From Grimontia indica (GTDB lineage Bacteria; Pseudomonadota; Gammaproteobacteria; Enterobacterales; Vibrionaceae): DNA of 64,000 bases. Below are positions 8,701 through 17,355 of this stretch, piece after piece. The translations under genes and the position numbers were made by a program. Below the pieces are notes generated by a model. It ran no database searches. It saw nothing but the letters and a program-made list of their open reading frames with translations, and was not told where the DNA came from. The first letter of the stretch is position 1. Every line of letters begins with the position of its first letter. The DNA lies in NCBI RefSeq assembly GCF_000333895.2, contig NZ_ANFM02000042.1, forward strand, positions 1-64,000, in the 5' to 3' direction.

Positions 8701-10328
8701 ACGGGCTTTTCGGCGGCATCGCTATCGTCGGCTTTGTTGTTAGCTATAGCGATGTCGTCGAGCAACTCATTAATCTTCTCTGCTTCTTCAATCGAGGCTC
8801 CGTCTAACAACGCTTCCTGCAATAGGTTGTTAATCCGCTCTTTCCTCAAAATAAACAGGTCATGCAGTGAATAAGCGACTTCCAAGCGCCGTTTAGGGAA
8901 CTGCTCAATCAAGTGGCGCAGCATGTCACCACCTTTTTTCGGATAGGCGAGCACGATGTTCTTCGCCACGTCATGTGCGTTCAGCGAAGAACCTTGTAGA
9001 GCGAGTCGGATCAAAATCCCCGGATCGGATGGATTCTGGCCCAACGCAGCGATGAGAAGTTTTAGCTCTGGGTTGGCTTTGTCGATGTCCTTGAAATCCA
9101 TCATTGGGTCATAATCACTCGAACTCCCCATAGGTTGCACGTTGACTTTGAAGGAAGAGGCCGCTGGCAATGTTTCTGTGCGAACAAACAGCTTACGTGC
9201 CATCAGGAAGACAAAGACGAAAATATGAACCGTAATGATGTAGTAGTAGAGCCAGACGACGTCGAACTCATTCATCAGGAAACTCGCCACAATCGGGCCA
9301 ATGACACCACCGACGCCCAGTAAAATTTGCATCGTACTGGTAGCGGGCATGGCTTCTTTTTGTTCAATGTGGTCAAACACTTGAGTAACAGCAAGTGGGA
9401 AAAGTGCCACGCCTGAACCACCTGATACCCAAAACAGCACGGCCAACAATTCGATCGGATAAGGGTAAAAGTTATCAAGCACTATCAAGCTGTTGCTGAT
9501 GATCCCCATAAACATGAGACCTGATGCTACGACACGTTTGTCGTAGCGATCGGCCAGCCAACCGGTTGGAAACTGAGTGAGCAAACCGCCCATTTGGTAA
9601 GAACCCAGGATCAGTGATAGCCAGATTCCTGAGATTCCTTTGCTGTAAGCGTAAAGAGAGATAAGTGAAACGCTGGCTGCATTAATCAACCCGGCACAGA
9701 AACAAGCGAGCGTGCCTGAAGGGGAGTATTGCCAGAGCTTTTTAAGAGAAATCGGTGTCGCGCGTTTGGGCAATTCCGGTGCCGGTAAACGGCTCATTGA
9801 CATGATGATGAGGGAAACACAAAGGAATACCGAAATCACCCCAAACAGCCGTGGGTCGTTTTCGTTAAATGCGCTGAAAAGAAAGGGAGCGGTACCGAAT
9901 CCAATCGCAAAACAGATCTGGTAGGTGCCGTAAACTCGGCCTCGGTTACTTCGATCACTCAGTACATTGAGCCAACTTTCGAGCGTGATAAATGACGTGA
10001 CATAGCAGAAGCCTGCAATCGCGCGCAGTGCGGCGGTAACAACAATATCGGTAGTGTAGCTATGAACAACAGACACAATAGACAGGGTTGCCGCCATTGA
10101 GGCAAACGCGCGAATGTGTCCGGCACGGAGCACTGCCCGGGAACCAAACAACCCTGCACAAATTGCTCCTACAGCAAACATACTCATTGCCAGACCAATA
10201 TCGGCTGTCGGGTAGCCGTTTTCCTTCATGCGGATAGGTAGCATGACGAAAAAGAGGTTGTGGCTGATAGCAAACCCAAATATCGTGAAGAGTATGGGTC
10301 GTATCCGTATGAATATATTTGCTTTCAT
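8697..10328 (-). CDS. MFS transporter, YcaD-like, with C-terminal cytoplasmic tail
   Basis: This is a 12-segment major facilitator. Family features are the loop sequence GWLADRYDKR between TM8 and TM9 and SNRGRVYGTYQ after TM4. A soluble tail of roughly 140 residues follows TM12. It is rich in charged helices and ends NKADDSDAAEKPV. Tails of this size are uncommon in MFS proteins and may interact with a partner. The start is placed at the ATG at 10328 (MKANIFIRIRP). The upstream in-frame extension to 10454 would put an odd hydrophobic leader before TM1. The substrate is unknown. It converges with RNase T2 and is divergent from the GNAT gene. Confidence 0.82.
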   Translation of the reverse strand: MKANIFIRIRPILFTIFGFAISHNLFFVMLPIRMKENGYPTADIGLAMSMFAVGAICAGLFGSRAVLRAGHIRAFASMAATLSIVSVVHSYTTDIVVTAALRAIAGFCYVTSFITLESWLNVLSDRSNRGRVYGTYQICFAIGFGTAPFLFSAFNENDPRLFGVISVFLCVSLIIMSMSRLPAPELPKRATPISLKKLWQYSPSGTLACFCAGLINAASVSLISLYAYSKGISGIWLSLILGSYQMGGLLTQFPTGWLADRYDKRVVASGLMFMGIISNSLIVLDNFYPYPIELLAVLFWVSGGSGVALFPLAVTQVFDHIEQKEAMPATSTMQILLGVGGVIGPIVASFLMNEFDVVWLYYYIITVHIFVFVFLMARKLFVRTETLPAASSFKVNVQPMGSSSDYDPMMDFKDIDKANPELKLLIAALGQNPSDPGILIRLALQGSSLNAHDVAKNIVLAYPKKGGDMLRHLIEQFPKRRLEVAYSLHDLFILRKERINNLLQEALLDGASIEEAEKINELLDDIAIANNKADDSDAAEKPV

Positions 10329-10603
10329 GTCCGTATATGCCGAGTAGTACCAGCTCCAAAAAAGAATGAATTGGAGCTTTGTTATGTGTGGTTTAAAGAG
10401 CAAAAGAATGAAGTTTTTATGAGGGTTTTCTATCAAACCGACTCTGAGCTTCAAAAATGCGTGTTAGCCCGAAAATGTTACCACTGAGAGAAAGTGGAAA
10501 TGAGAGAACTCAAAGGCTTTCACTGCTGGCTCTCGTAAATCCGACATGTTTCTTATTCATGAATGAGTATGGTCTAGTTTTGCTAAATCTGAGGGAATGA
10601 ATC

Positions 10604-11035
10604 ATGGAAAGATTTCGCGTATCCAACCAATTAGAGCACATGAATATCGACCTCATTCATCAGGTGATATCAGAGTCCTACTGGGCAAAAGGCATTCCAA
10701 AAGCGACGTTAGAAAAGGCGCTGGCACATTCTCTCTGTTTTGGTGTGTTTGATGAAAACGACACGCAGGTAGCGTTTGCCAGGATGATCACTGACCGGGC
10801 GACGTTTGCCTATCTGGGAGATGTTTTTGTGGTGGAAGAGCGTCAAGGAGAGGGGATTGCCAGAGTATTGATGGATAGCATTGTGGCACATCCTGACCTA
10901 CAAGGTCTTCGTCGAACCATGCTGGCAACCCGTGATGCACATGGGTTATATGAGAAGTATGGTTTTACGCCGATTGAAAATCCGCAATCATTAATGCAAA
11001 TTTGGCAGCCTGATATCTATACCCAAGTAAGTTGA
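10604..11035 (+). CDS. GNAT-family N-acetyltransferase
   Basis: The 143-residue single-domain GNAT has the acetyl-CoA loop EERQGEGIARVLM (Q/RxxGxG/A motif near residue 88) and the terminal YEKYGFTPIEN strand. The set resembles small YhbS/YjgM-type acetyltransferases. The substrate cannot be inferred. The gene is monocistronic or followed by the next GNAT at 91 bases, with a copy of an imperfect palindromic repeat in between. Confidence 0.85.
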   Translation: MERFRVSNQLEHMNIDLIHQVISESYWAKGIPKATLEKALAHSLCFGVFDENDTQVAFARMITDRATFAYLGDVFVVEERQGEGIARVLMDSIVAHPDLQGLRRTMLATRDAHGLYEKYGFTPIENPQSLMQIWQPDIYTQVS

Positions 11036-11066
11036 ATCCTGCATCTTCAGGTTGTTTGGGTGTAAA
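11014..11066. repeat. Interspersed palindromic repeat, copy 1
   Basis: A sequence around ctgcatcttcaggttgtttg is flanked by tatacccaa on one side and gggtgta on the other. The same element occurs in inverse orientation at 18884-18931. Each copy is an imperfect palindrome with ends tatacccaa / gggtata. It overlaps the last codons of the GNAT gene at 10604. Confidence 0.7.
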
Positions 11067-11125
11067 ATAAAACGTAAACACAGACTTCTAATATTCATAC
11101 AGCGTATGAAATTAAAGGGTTTAAA

Positions 11126-11605
11126 ATGATAACGATTAGGAAATTCAAACAAGAAGATGAGATAGATGTGCTCGCTATATTGTTGGAAGAAGAACAAGTG
11201 AAGTTTACGGCGTCACCAGAAAATTTCGTCTCTGATATCGAAGCGAACATTGTCAGGTTTGTTATTGCCAAGGATGACACTCTAGTTGGATATTTCAAAA
11301 TAGATAATGATTTTCACTCGGACATATTAGGCGAAGACAATGCCGGGGTAGGACTCAGAAGTTTTGCTATTGATCGGCGATATCAAGGAAAGGGAATTGG
11401 AAAAAAGGCGGTCTCTATATTAGCAAGTTCAATTAGTGAAGAATTTAAGACTTTTACGTGGGCTTATCTCACTGTGAATTGTAAGAATGAAGTCGCCTAT
11501 CAGACTTACATGAAAGGTGGATTCGAGGATACCGGAGAGCTCTACCTCGGTGGTCCCGTTGGTCCGCAACACATCATGCGGGCGAAGTTGCATAAAGAGA
11601 GCTAG
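11126..11605 (+). CDS. GNAT-family N-acetyltransferase
   Basis: The 159-residue protein begins MITIRKFKQEDEIDV, a typical GNAT first strand. It has the acetyl-CoA motif RRYQGKGIGKKAV near residue 94 and ends with YQTYMKGGFEDTGELYLG. It is more AT-rich than its neighbours, which may mean acquisition by transfer. The substrate is unknown. Confidence 0.85.
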   Translation: MITIRKFKQEDEIDVLAILLEEEQVKFTASPENFVSDIEANIVRFVIAKDDTLVGYFKIDNDFHSDILGEDNAGVGLRSFAIDRRYQGKGIGKKAVSILASSISEEFKTFTWAYLTVNCKNEVAYQTYMKGGFEDTGELYLGGPVGPQHIMRAKLHKES

Positions 11606-11979
11606 TTTATCTTGCATGATAATTGTGTAAGTCAGAATTGATAAACGTCAGAAAGTGAATATACCAATTGGAAATTTGAATTTTAATGCTTTATGATGTT
11701 TATTAAATTTGTTGAAATTGTCATGTTATATCCATATATGGAGATGTCTGTTTAAATAAATAACTAAAATGCCGCACTGATTTATTTTTCTTACAGTGTT
11801 ATCTTATTAATTAAAACCTGCCTCTTGAACTGTTCATATATTTCTAGTCAAAGCTTTTTCTCTTTTCAGTGAGAAATTGTGACACCCTTTCCGTTAACAA
11901 AAGTTTAATAAAGCGATTTTCTGGAAGATTATTGATGTGAATGTTTGACTGATGGCGTCAATTAAAAAGGACGACACAA
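11606..11979. other. AT-rich intergenic region
   Basis: The 374 bases between the GNAT gene and the aminopeptidase gene are very AT-rich. They contain no ORF or hairpin I can support and probably carry the aminopeptidase promoter. aaaaagga precedes the ATG at 11980. Confidence 0.5.
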
Positions 11980-13800
11980 ATGAAAACATTCAACGTTAGT
12001 GGTAAAAAATTTGTAGTGATTGCAATGAGTGCAGCACTACTAACAGGCTTTGCAGGCTGTGAAGATCCAAGATGGGTTGCAAACAAAGTCAGTAAAGCGA
12101 TGAAAGAGAAAAACCTGTTTGACCATCTGGAGGCGCTGGAAGCGGCTTCTGTTCCAACGCCGGATGGTAATTCCATCACCCGTGCAGCAGGGACTGACGG
12201 TTATGAGAATTCCGCAGACTACATCATGAAAACGCTTGAGAAGCATGGCTATGAAGTCACCCTGCAGGAATTTGATTTCCGTAGTTGGGTTGAACTTGAT
12301 GGCACAACTTTGAGCGTTAACGGACAGCAACTGGTGCATGTTCGTGATGCGACTGATGATATTCCAGCCGACTATGCGGCCATGTCTTATTCAGGTAGTT
12401 CAGAAGGCGCAATTAGTGCAGACATCGCTTTTGTTACTCCCGATTTTGATTTTGAATCACCAGATTATGACGACACCGATGGCTGTGAAGCATCGGATTT
12501 TGACGGTGTTGATGTGACAGGCAAAGTTGCTGTTATTCAACGCGGTGGCTGTACGTTTGATTCAAAAGTGGTCAACGCCGAAAATGCTGGTGCGGTCGGT
12601 GTTATCGTATTTAACCAGGGTAACAACGATGGTCGTAAGAGCGTGGTGAATGGTACTTTGGGTAGCGACTCAGAAGCCACCATTCCAGCGTTTGGAGCAC
12701 GTTATGACCTCGGTAAAGAATGGTATGACGCGTTGGAGTCAGGTGCCATTACCGCAGCACTTTCTGTTCAAACCGAAGACGAAATTGTGGTGACGGAAAA
12801 CTTACTGGCTGAAACCAAAGCAGGCGACCCAGATCAGATTGTCATGGTTGGGGCGCACTTGGATTCTGTACCTGAAGGCCCGGGTATTCAGGATAACGGG
12901 TCTGGCTCGGCGGCGATTCTTGAATATGCTATCCGCCTCAAGAAAAAAATGAAGCGACTGCCAGTCACCCAGAAAAACAAAGTGCGTTTTGCTTGGTGGG
13001 CTGCCGAAGAAGCAGGCCTTGTGGGTTCTGAATACTACACAGGCGAGGTGTTTGGCGCTTACTACGCGGATGCGCAAGCGCAAATCATGGAAGAGTTGGG
13101 TATTTCTGACCCGAGTGAGCTGACGGATGAACAGCGTGAGATGGTCGAAGCCCGTTACCTCGAAATCAACCCGATTAAGATGTACCTCAACTTCGACATG
13201 ATTGCGTCACCTAACTACATCTATGGCGTCATGGATGGCGATTTGTCAGACACCAAAGACAGCCCTGATAACGCTTACCCAGGCGACTTTGAGCCACCAG
13301 AAGGCACAGGCCATATTGAAGGTTTGTTCAACGAATTCTTCAATGACAATGACGAGACCACAGTACCTCAAGCCTTGTCAAAGCGTTCAGACTACTCAGG
13401 CTTTGCTGATTGGGGCATCGCATTTGGTGGCTTGTTCACCGGTGCAGAGAAAACCAAATCAGCCGAAGAAGTTGAGCAGTTTGGCGGTGAAGTGGATGTT
13501 GCCTACGACAAGTGTTATCACCAAGCGTGTGATGACATCAACAACGTGAACAATGTTGCAATGGAAATGAACTCCCGTGCACTGGCTTACGTGGCAACCT
13601 TCTATGCGATGAGTGAAGATTTGTATGCTGATGACAAGAACCAACAGGATGCAGCACCAGAAACTCGTACGCTGAGGACACTGGCAGTTCATGATGACCA
13701 TGAGCACGAACATCGTATCGGGGAGAAGATCAAGTCAGCCTCACGTGAAGTGGCAGACCACGGACACTTCCATGGTGACTTCGACCAAGACCGTAAGTAA
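11980..13800 (+). CDS. Secreted M28 zinc aminopeptidase with PA domain
   Basis: The 606-residue exported protein has an N-terminal signal ending LLTGFAGC, which could be a weak lipobox. A protease-associated domain follows (residues about 140-265, with KVAVIQRGGCTFDSKV). The M28 metallopeptidase domain has zinc ligands in GAHLDSVPEGPGIQDNGSG, the catalytic EE in WWAAEEAGLVGS, NFDMIASPN, and a last histidine in KCYHQACDD. The domain order resembles yeast aminopeptidase Y and Streptomyces/Vibrio leucyl aminopeptidases. It would release N-terminal amino acids outside the cytoplasm. The C-terminal tail is His/Glu/Asp rich (HDDHEHEHR). A terminator follows directly. Confidence 0.9.
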   Translation: MKTFNVSGKKFVVIAMSAALLTGFAGCEDPRWVANKVSKAMKEKNLFDHLEALEAASVPTPDGNSITRAAGTDGYENSADYIMKTLEKHGYEVTLQEFDFRSWVELDGTTLSVNGQQLVHVRDATDDIPADYAAMSYSGSSEGAISADIAFVTPDFDFESPDYDDTDGCEASDFDGVDVTGKVAVIQRGGCTFDSKVVNAENAGAVGVIVFNQGNNDGRKSVVNGTLGSDSEATIPAFGARYDLGKEWYDALESGAITAALSVQTEDEIVVTENLLAETKAGDPDQIVMVGAHLDSVPEGPGIQDNGSGSAAILEYAIRLKKKMKRLPVTQKNKVRFAWWAAEEAGLVGSEYYTGEVFGAYYADAQAQIMEELGISDPSELTDEQREMVEARYLEINPIKMYLNFDMIASPNYIYGVMDGDLSDTKDSPDNAYPGDFEPPEGTGHIEGLFNEFFNDNDETTVPQALSKRSDYSGFADWGIAFGGLFTGAEKTKSAEEVEQFGGEVDVAYDKCYHQACDDINNVNNVAMEMNSRALAYVATFYAMSEDLYADDKNQQDAAPETRTLRTLAVHDDHEHEHRIGEKIKSASREVADHGHFHGDFDQDRK

Positions 13801-13816
13801 CACAATGACTTATACA

Positions 13817-13843
13817 AAAGGGAGCCGTTTGGCTCCCTTTTTT
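13817..13843 (+). terminator. Terminator after the aminopeptidase gene
   Basis: A 10-base stem (aaagggagcc / ggctcccttt) with a gttt loop and a T run, 16 bases past the stop. Confidence 0.9.
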
Positions 13844-13914
13844 GTCTTCATTTGAATACATTAAGGTGTCAAGTTTTCAGCTATCCTTGCTTTGTTAAAG
13901 CAAGGAGCAAACAA

Positions 13915-14493
13915 ATGAAAAAAGTTAAAGTATTAAGGGTGATGCTCTTATCGTCAGTGGCTATGAGTGTGATTGGTTGCGCAGGGACGCCTAAAACGGC
14001 CGAAAGTCTTCCAACTGCAAACGGAAATGGAGCTGTTGTAATTCCTATTTCGATGGAAAATACAAACGAAGCGAAAAAGTATCCTTGTCGGTCAATATCT
14101 TTTGAAGTTAAGAAGGTATTTCGCGCTCCTGAAGAGTTAGATAAATCAGAAGCGAGAGAGATTTATCTTTTCGACAAGCCTGATTTTGGGCTTATTACAG
14201 ATCTTGAACCCGGTGAGTATATGTTTGACGAGTTCAAGTGTCATGCAAACTACCGTAGAGTGTTTAATGATGGGCAGTCATATATTAGAAAACGCGCTAG
14301 TGTTTACTTTGAGGTTGAGCCGAACACGGTAACTGTTTCAAGTCAGACTTTCGTGGGCGAAAGTGAATACGATGCAACAGGATCATCTTCTTTTAGTGCC
14401 CATTTTGAGTATGTCACTGAGCAGGACAAAGAAAAGGCCATCAAAGCTCTGAAAGCAAAAGGGGTTCCAGCTGGTTGGAGCTTCAATTTCTAA
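13915..14493 (+). CDS. Hypothetical lipoprotein
   Basis: The 192-residue protein has a lipoprotein signal: positively charged MKKVKVLR, a hydrophobic core and the lipobox VIGC at residues 19-22. The rest is a beta-rich domain with two cysteines (YPCRS and EFKCHAN). I do not recognise a family. The ATG at 13915 is chosen because aaggag lies 8 bases upstream; an in-frame ATG at 13852 would destroy the signal. It stands alone between a terminator and the convergent AraC gene. Confidence 0.75.
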   Translation: MKKVKVLRVMLLSSVAMSVIGCAGTPKTAESLPTANGNGAVVIPISMENTNEAKKYPCRSISFEVKKVFRAPEELDKSEAREIYLFDKPDFGLITDLEPGEYMFDEFKCHANYRRVFNDGQSYIRKRASVYFEVEPNTVTVSSQTFVGESEYDATGSSSFSAHFEYVTEQDKEKAIKALKAKGVPAGWSFNF

Positions 14494-14515
14494 TCTAATC
14501 TTGCATGTGGGCATG

Positions 14516-15448
14516 CTATTCATTGTGTGCCCTAATCTCCGCTGGCGTCACCCCGAGTTCTCTTACTAGGGCGCGACTTAATGTCCGTCCAGAAGTAAAG
14601 CCGAGAGAGAGCGCGATTTTGTCAATAGGGTCATTGGTGTATTTCAAAGCGTTGTAGGCCTTTAAGCGACGCCAGTGGCTAAGGTAAGCGATGGGGGCCA
14701 TACCCAACGCATCCTGAAAATGGCGAACCAGTGTCGCTTTCGACATACCGACGTGTCTTCCAATCTCTTCGAGTGTCCAGTCTTTACCAGGCTCGCGATG
14801 CATCAGCATCAAAGCTTCATGAATGCGTTTATCTTTTACTGCTTTGATAAAACTAAAGCTTTCTGTGGTTTCGTTTAAATAGTGAGACAAAAACTTTAAA
14901 AATAACGCTTCTGAAAGTTTATCGACAATAGGATTTTCCCTGTATCCATGCTCCGAAATTTCTTTATCGATGGATATTACGAGGCGCCAAATTGTTGTGT
15001 CGTGTCCAATATCCTTGATATGGATAACGGGGGGCAAAGCGTCAACAACCGGGTGGCTGAGTCCGGCATCAAACATGATGAGTCCACACATGAGTTTGTG
15101 GGTGGTAGGCCCTTCCTGAAACAGAGGTTTTCCCAGCTCGCAAGCGTCGATGGCGATGTCACTCAGGGTCTTTTTATTGTCGGGAGAGTCCGCTAACCAG
15201 TGCGCATCACCTCCCGGTAACAGAAACACATCCATCTCATTTGCGAGAAAAGGCTTATTGCTATCCAACCCTACAAAACAGTTTCCTTTGAGTGCGATAT
15301 GAAAGCGTGGAAACTCGCGTTTCTCCAGTGCTATGCCCCAAGGTGCACTGAGATCGGAACTGAAGAAAATGCTGCCTTTAAATCTAAGAGTTTCAAAGAC
15401 ATCGGACAGATAATTAAAGGTTTCTTCGCTTTTGATTCGTTGAGGCAC
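14516..15448 (-). CDS. AraC-family transcriptional regulator
   Basis: This 310-residue regulator has an N-terminal cupin-like sensing domain (AraC_binding_2/cupin_6 type, with FLLPGGDAHWL near residue 75). The C-terminal AraC double helix-turn-helix (residues 210-305) includes WTLEEIGRHVGMSKATLVRHF and IALSLGFTSGRTLSRAL. It diverges from the two cytochrome P460 genes, about 100 bases from the first. By position it may control them. That is inference; no operator was identified. Confidence 0.88.
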   Translation of the reverse strand: MPQRIKSEETFNYLSDVFETLRFKGSIFFSSDLSAPWGIALEKREFPRFHIALKGNCFVGLDSNKPFLANEMDVFLLPGGDAHWLADSPDNKKTLSDIAIDACELGKPLFQEGPTTHKLMCGLIMFDAGLSHPVVDALPPVIHIKDIGHDTTIWRLVISIDKEISEHGYRENPIVDKLSEALFLKFLSHYLNETTESFSFIKAVKDKRIHEALMLMHREPGKDWTLEEIGRHVGMSKATLVRHFQDALGMAPIAYLSHWRRLKAYNALKYTNDPIDKIALSLGFTSGRTLSRALVRELGVTPAEIRAHNE

Positions 15449-15548
15449 CGTTCTGATTCCCTTAGTAACATCATGGCTATGTAATTTAGCTTAGACTAAC
15501 GCAAGGTGTGCCAAGATGGTGCACCTCAACTGTACTAGAGGTGAGAAA

Positions 15549-16163
15549 ATGGATGTAAAAAACACCAAGGCAGCACTACTAACTGTGGCTTCAATGATTA
15601 TAGCTGGCGGTTTCGTTTCTACTTCGGCATTTGCCAAAGAGTATTTCACTGTCAAAGACGGTGAACTTCAGAGACCAACCGGCTACCGCGAGTGGGTGTA
15701 TGTCGGTACGCCTGTGACACCGAATGATATGAACAACGGCAAAGCGGCTTTCCCAGAGCATCACAACGTTTACATTGATCCAGAAAGTTGGGCGGTGTGG
15801 AAAGAGAAGGGTGAGTTCAGAGATGGCACCATCATCATCAAAGAGCTCGTCAGTGTGGGAAGCAAGGCTGCAGTCAGTGGTAATGGTTATTTTCAGGGTG
15901 ACTACATTGGCTTGGAAGCCACCATTAAAAGCAAAAGCCTGAACCCAGATGAGCCGGGTAACTGGTCTTACTACAGCTTTTCAACGCCTGACCATAGTGC
16001 GCTGACTGATACTGCGAAAGCTTTTCCTGCAGCAGCTTGTAACGCTTGTCACCAAGCAGCAGCGGCTGATGACTTTGTATTCACTCAGTACTACCCAGTG
16101 CTGCGTGCGGGCAAAGCGAAAGGTGAGGCAGCAAGCGGCGGACACAGCTCTAGCCTGAAATAA
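15549..16163 (+). CDS. Cytochrome P460 family protein (first of a pair)
   Basis: The 204-residue protein has a Sec signal peptide (cleavage near SAFAK) and a single c-type haem motif CNACH (C164, C167, H168) close to the C-terminus, as in the cytochrome P460 family. The domain has the family-like stretches YREWVYVGTPVTP and FPEHHNVYIDP. Members oxidise hydroxylamine or bind NO in the periplasm, though many have unknown roles. gaggtgag 6 bases before the ATG at 15549 decides the start. The C-terminus has a Gly/Ser/His tail (GGHSSSLK). The second P460 gene begins 22 bases after its stop. Confidence 0.85.
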   Translation: MDVKNTKAALLTVASMIIAGGFVSTSAFAKEYFTVKDGELQRPTGYREWVYVGTPVTPNDMNNGKAAFPEHHNVYIDPESWAVWKEKGEFRDGTIIIKELVSVGSKAAVSGNGYFQGDYIGLEATIKSKSLNPDEPGNWSYYSFSTPDHSALTDTAKAFPAAACNACHQAAAADDFVFTQYYPVLRAGKAKGEAASGGHSSSLK

Positions 16164-16185
16164 TAAGAAAGTAATGGAGTCATTT

Positions 16186-16728
16186 ATGAAAAAGGCATTT
16201 CTTATCGGCTTGCTTGCCACTGGTACAGCGTTTAGTGCGCTTGCTGCGAACGATGCGTTTTCACCTTACGTGGATGAAAAAGGAAACATCAGCTTCCCTA
16301 ACGATTTCCGAACCAATATGGTCCATTTAGGTTCTTGGTTTGTACCAGAGGGCGGCGCTAGCGGTTTCCATGGTGTGTACACCGAAAAAGAAACGGTGGA
16401 AGCGTTTCGAAAAAATGGCAAATTCCCAGACGGTGCAACGCTGGTTAAAGAGTTGCGTGCGCACAACACCGGCAATTATACGACGGGCAGTGGCGTCAGC
16501 CATGAGACCGGCGATCTCAAACAGTGGTTTGTGATGGTGAAAGACGGTGAAGGCCGCTTTTCCGATAATGGCTCTTGGGGTGACGGTTGGGGTTGGGCAT
16601 TGTTCAAAACTGATGACATGACCAAGAACGCCTCAGCAGATTACAAGACTGATTGTCTTGGTTGCCATGTTCCTGCCAAAGCCAATGATTGGATCTACAC
16701 CGAAGCCTATCCGATTCTTGGCAAGTAA
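16186..16728 (+). CDS. Cytochrome P460 family protein (second of a pair)
   Basis: The 180-residue protein has a signal peptide (ending SALAA) and the haem motif CLGCH (C157, C160, H161) in the same C-terminal position as its neighbour. Shared stretches (FPDGATLVKEL against FRDGTIIIKEL) show the two are divergent tandem paralogues. ggag lies 6 bases before the ATG at 16186. An upstream in-frame ATG at 16174 lacks this. The pair is likely one operon ending in the terminator at 16761. Confidence 0.85.
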   Translation: MKKAFLIGLLATGTAFSALAANDAFSPYVDEKGNISFPNDFRTNMVHLGSWFVPEGGASGFHGVYTEKETVEAFRKNGKFPDGATLVKELRAHNTGNYTTGSGVSHETGDLKQWFVMVKDGEGRFSDNGSWGDGWGWALFKTDDMTKNASADYKTDCLGCHVPAKANDWIYTEAYPILGK

Positions 16729-16760
16729 CAGAACAGGTTAATCACTATCCCTCGTAAAAC

Positions 16761-16788
16761 AAAGCCAGCTAAAGTGCTGGCTTTTTTA
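16761..16788 (+). terminator. Terminator after the P460 pair
   Basis: A 9-base stem (aaagccagc / gctggcttt) followed by a T run. It lies 17 bases before the stop codon of the convergent uraH gene. Confidence 0.85.
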
Positions 16789-16804
16789 GTCCTAGAGTTT
16801 TTAT

Positions 16805-17158
16805 CTAACTTCCCCGGTATGTCGAATACCCATAGGGCGAGACCAGCAATGGGACGTGATAGTGCTGATTGTGGTCGGATACGCCGAAACGAATGACAAT
16901 CTCATCAAGAAAAGGGATAGCGTCGAGCTGGGCGTTGGAGTGTTGGAAGTAAGAGGCCGTGGCAAACACCAGCTGGTATTGACCAGAAATAAGGTAACCT
17001 TCTTCGATGAGAGGTGTATCTGTTCTACCATCATCATTGGTGATGCTTGTGGTCACTGGATGTAAACCTTCGTCATCGATGCGGTACAGTGAGATTTTGA
17101 CACCTTGTGCTGGCTTTCCCCTAGCGGTGTCGAGAACATGCGTGGTCAGTTTTCCCAT
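16805..17158 (-). CDS. uraH: 5-hydroxyisourate hydrolase
   Basis: The 117-residue transthyretin-like protein starts GKLTTHVLDTARGKPA and ends with the diagnostic YRGS tail. Active-site residues are His in TTHVLD, Arg in DDGRTD, and HYHVPLLVSPYGYSTYRGS. It hydrolyses 5-hydroxyisourate in the urate degradation pathway. No signal peptide is seen, so it is cytoplasmic. No other uricolytic gene (puuE, urate oxidase, allantoinase) is next to it in this window. Confidence 0.95.
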   Translation of the reverse strand: MGKLTTHVLDTARGKPAQGVKISLYRIDDEGLHPVTTSITNDDGRTDTPLIEEGYLISGQYQLVFATASYFQHSNAQLDAIPFLDEIVIRFGVSDHNQHYHVPLLVSPYGYSTYRGS

Positions 17159-17326
17159 TTCACCACCCCAATTTCAAAAGCTCTTGTCTTAACAAAAAAT
17201 TAGCATTTGCTGCGTTGGCACCCCAACACAAAATGATAAAACTTTGAGCAAGCGCCTAATTCAGTTGAACTTTTAGCATTTTTCAGCAGGTAGAAGACCC
17301 GATGGAGAATGGGCAAAAAAGGAAGG

Positions 17327-17345
17327 CCGGGCCATGATGACCCGG
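17327..17345 (-). terminator. Possible terminator after the MFS gene
   Basis: A short stem (ccggg / cccgg) with the minus-strand T run complementary to caaaaaa at 17314-17320. Weak stem. Confidence 0.45.
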
Positions 17346-17355
17346 ATTCATATCA

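Noticed and set aside
8697-10454. Longer MFS product starting at 10454
   Set aside because: The extra 42 residues would place an odd hydrophobic leader before TM1; the ATG at 10328 gives a normal start.
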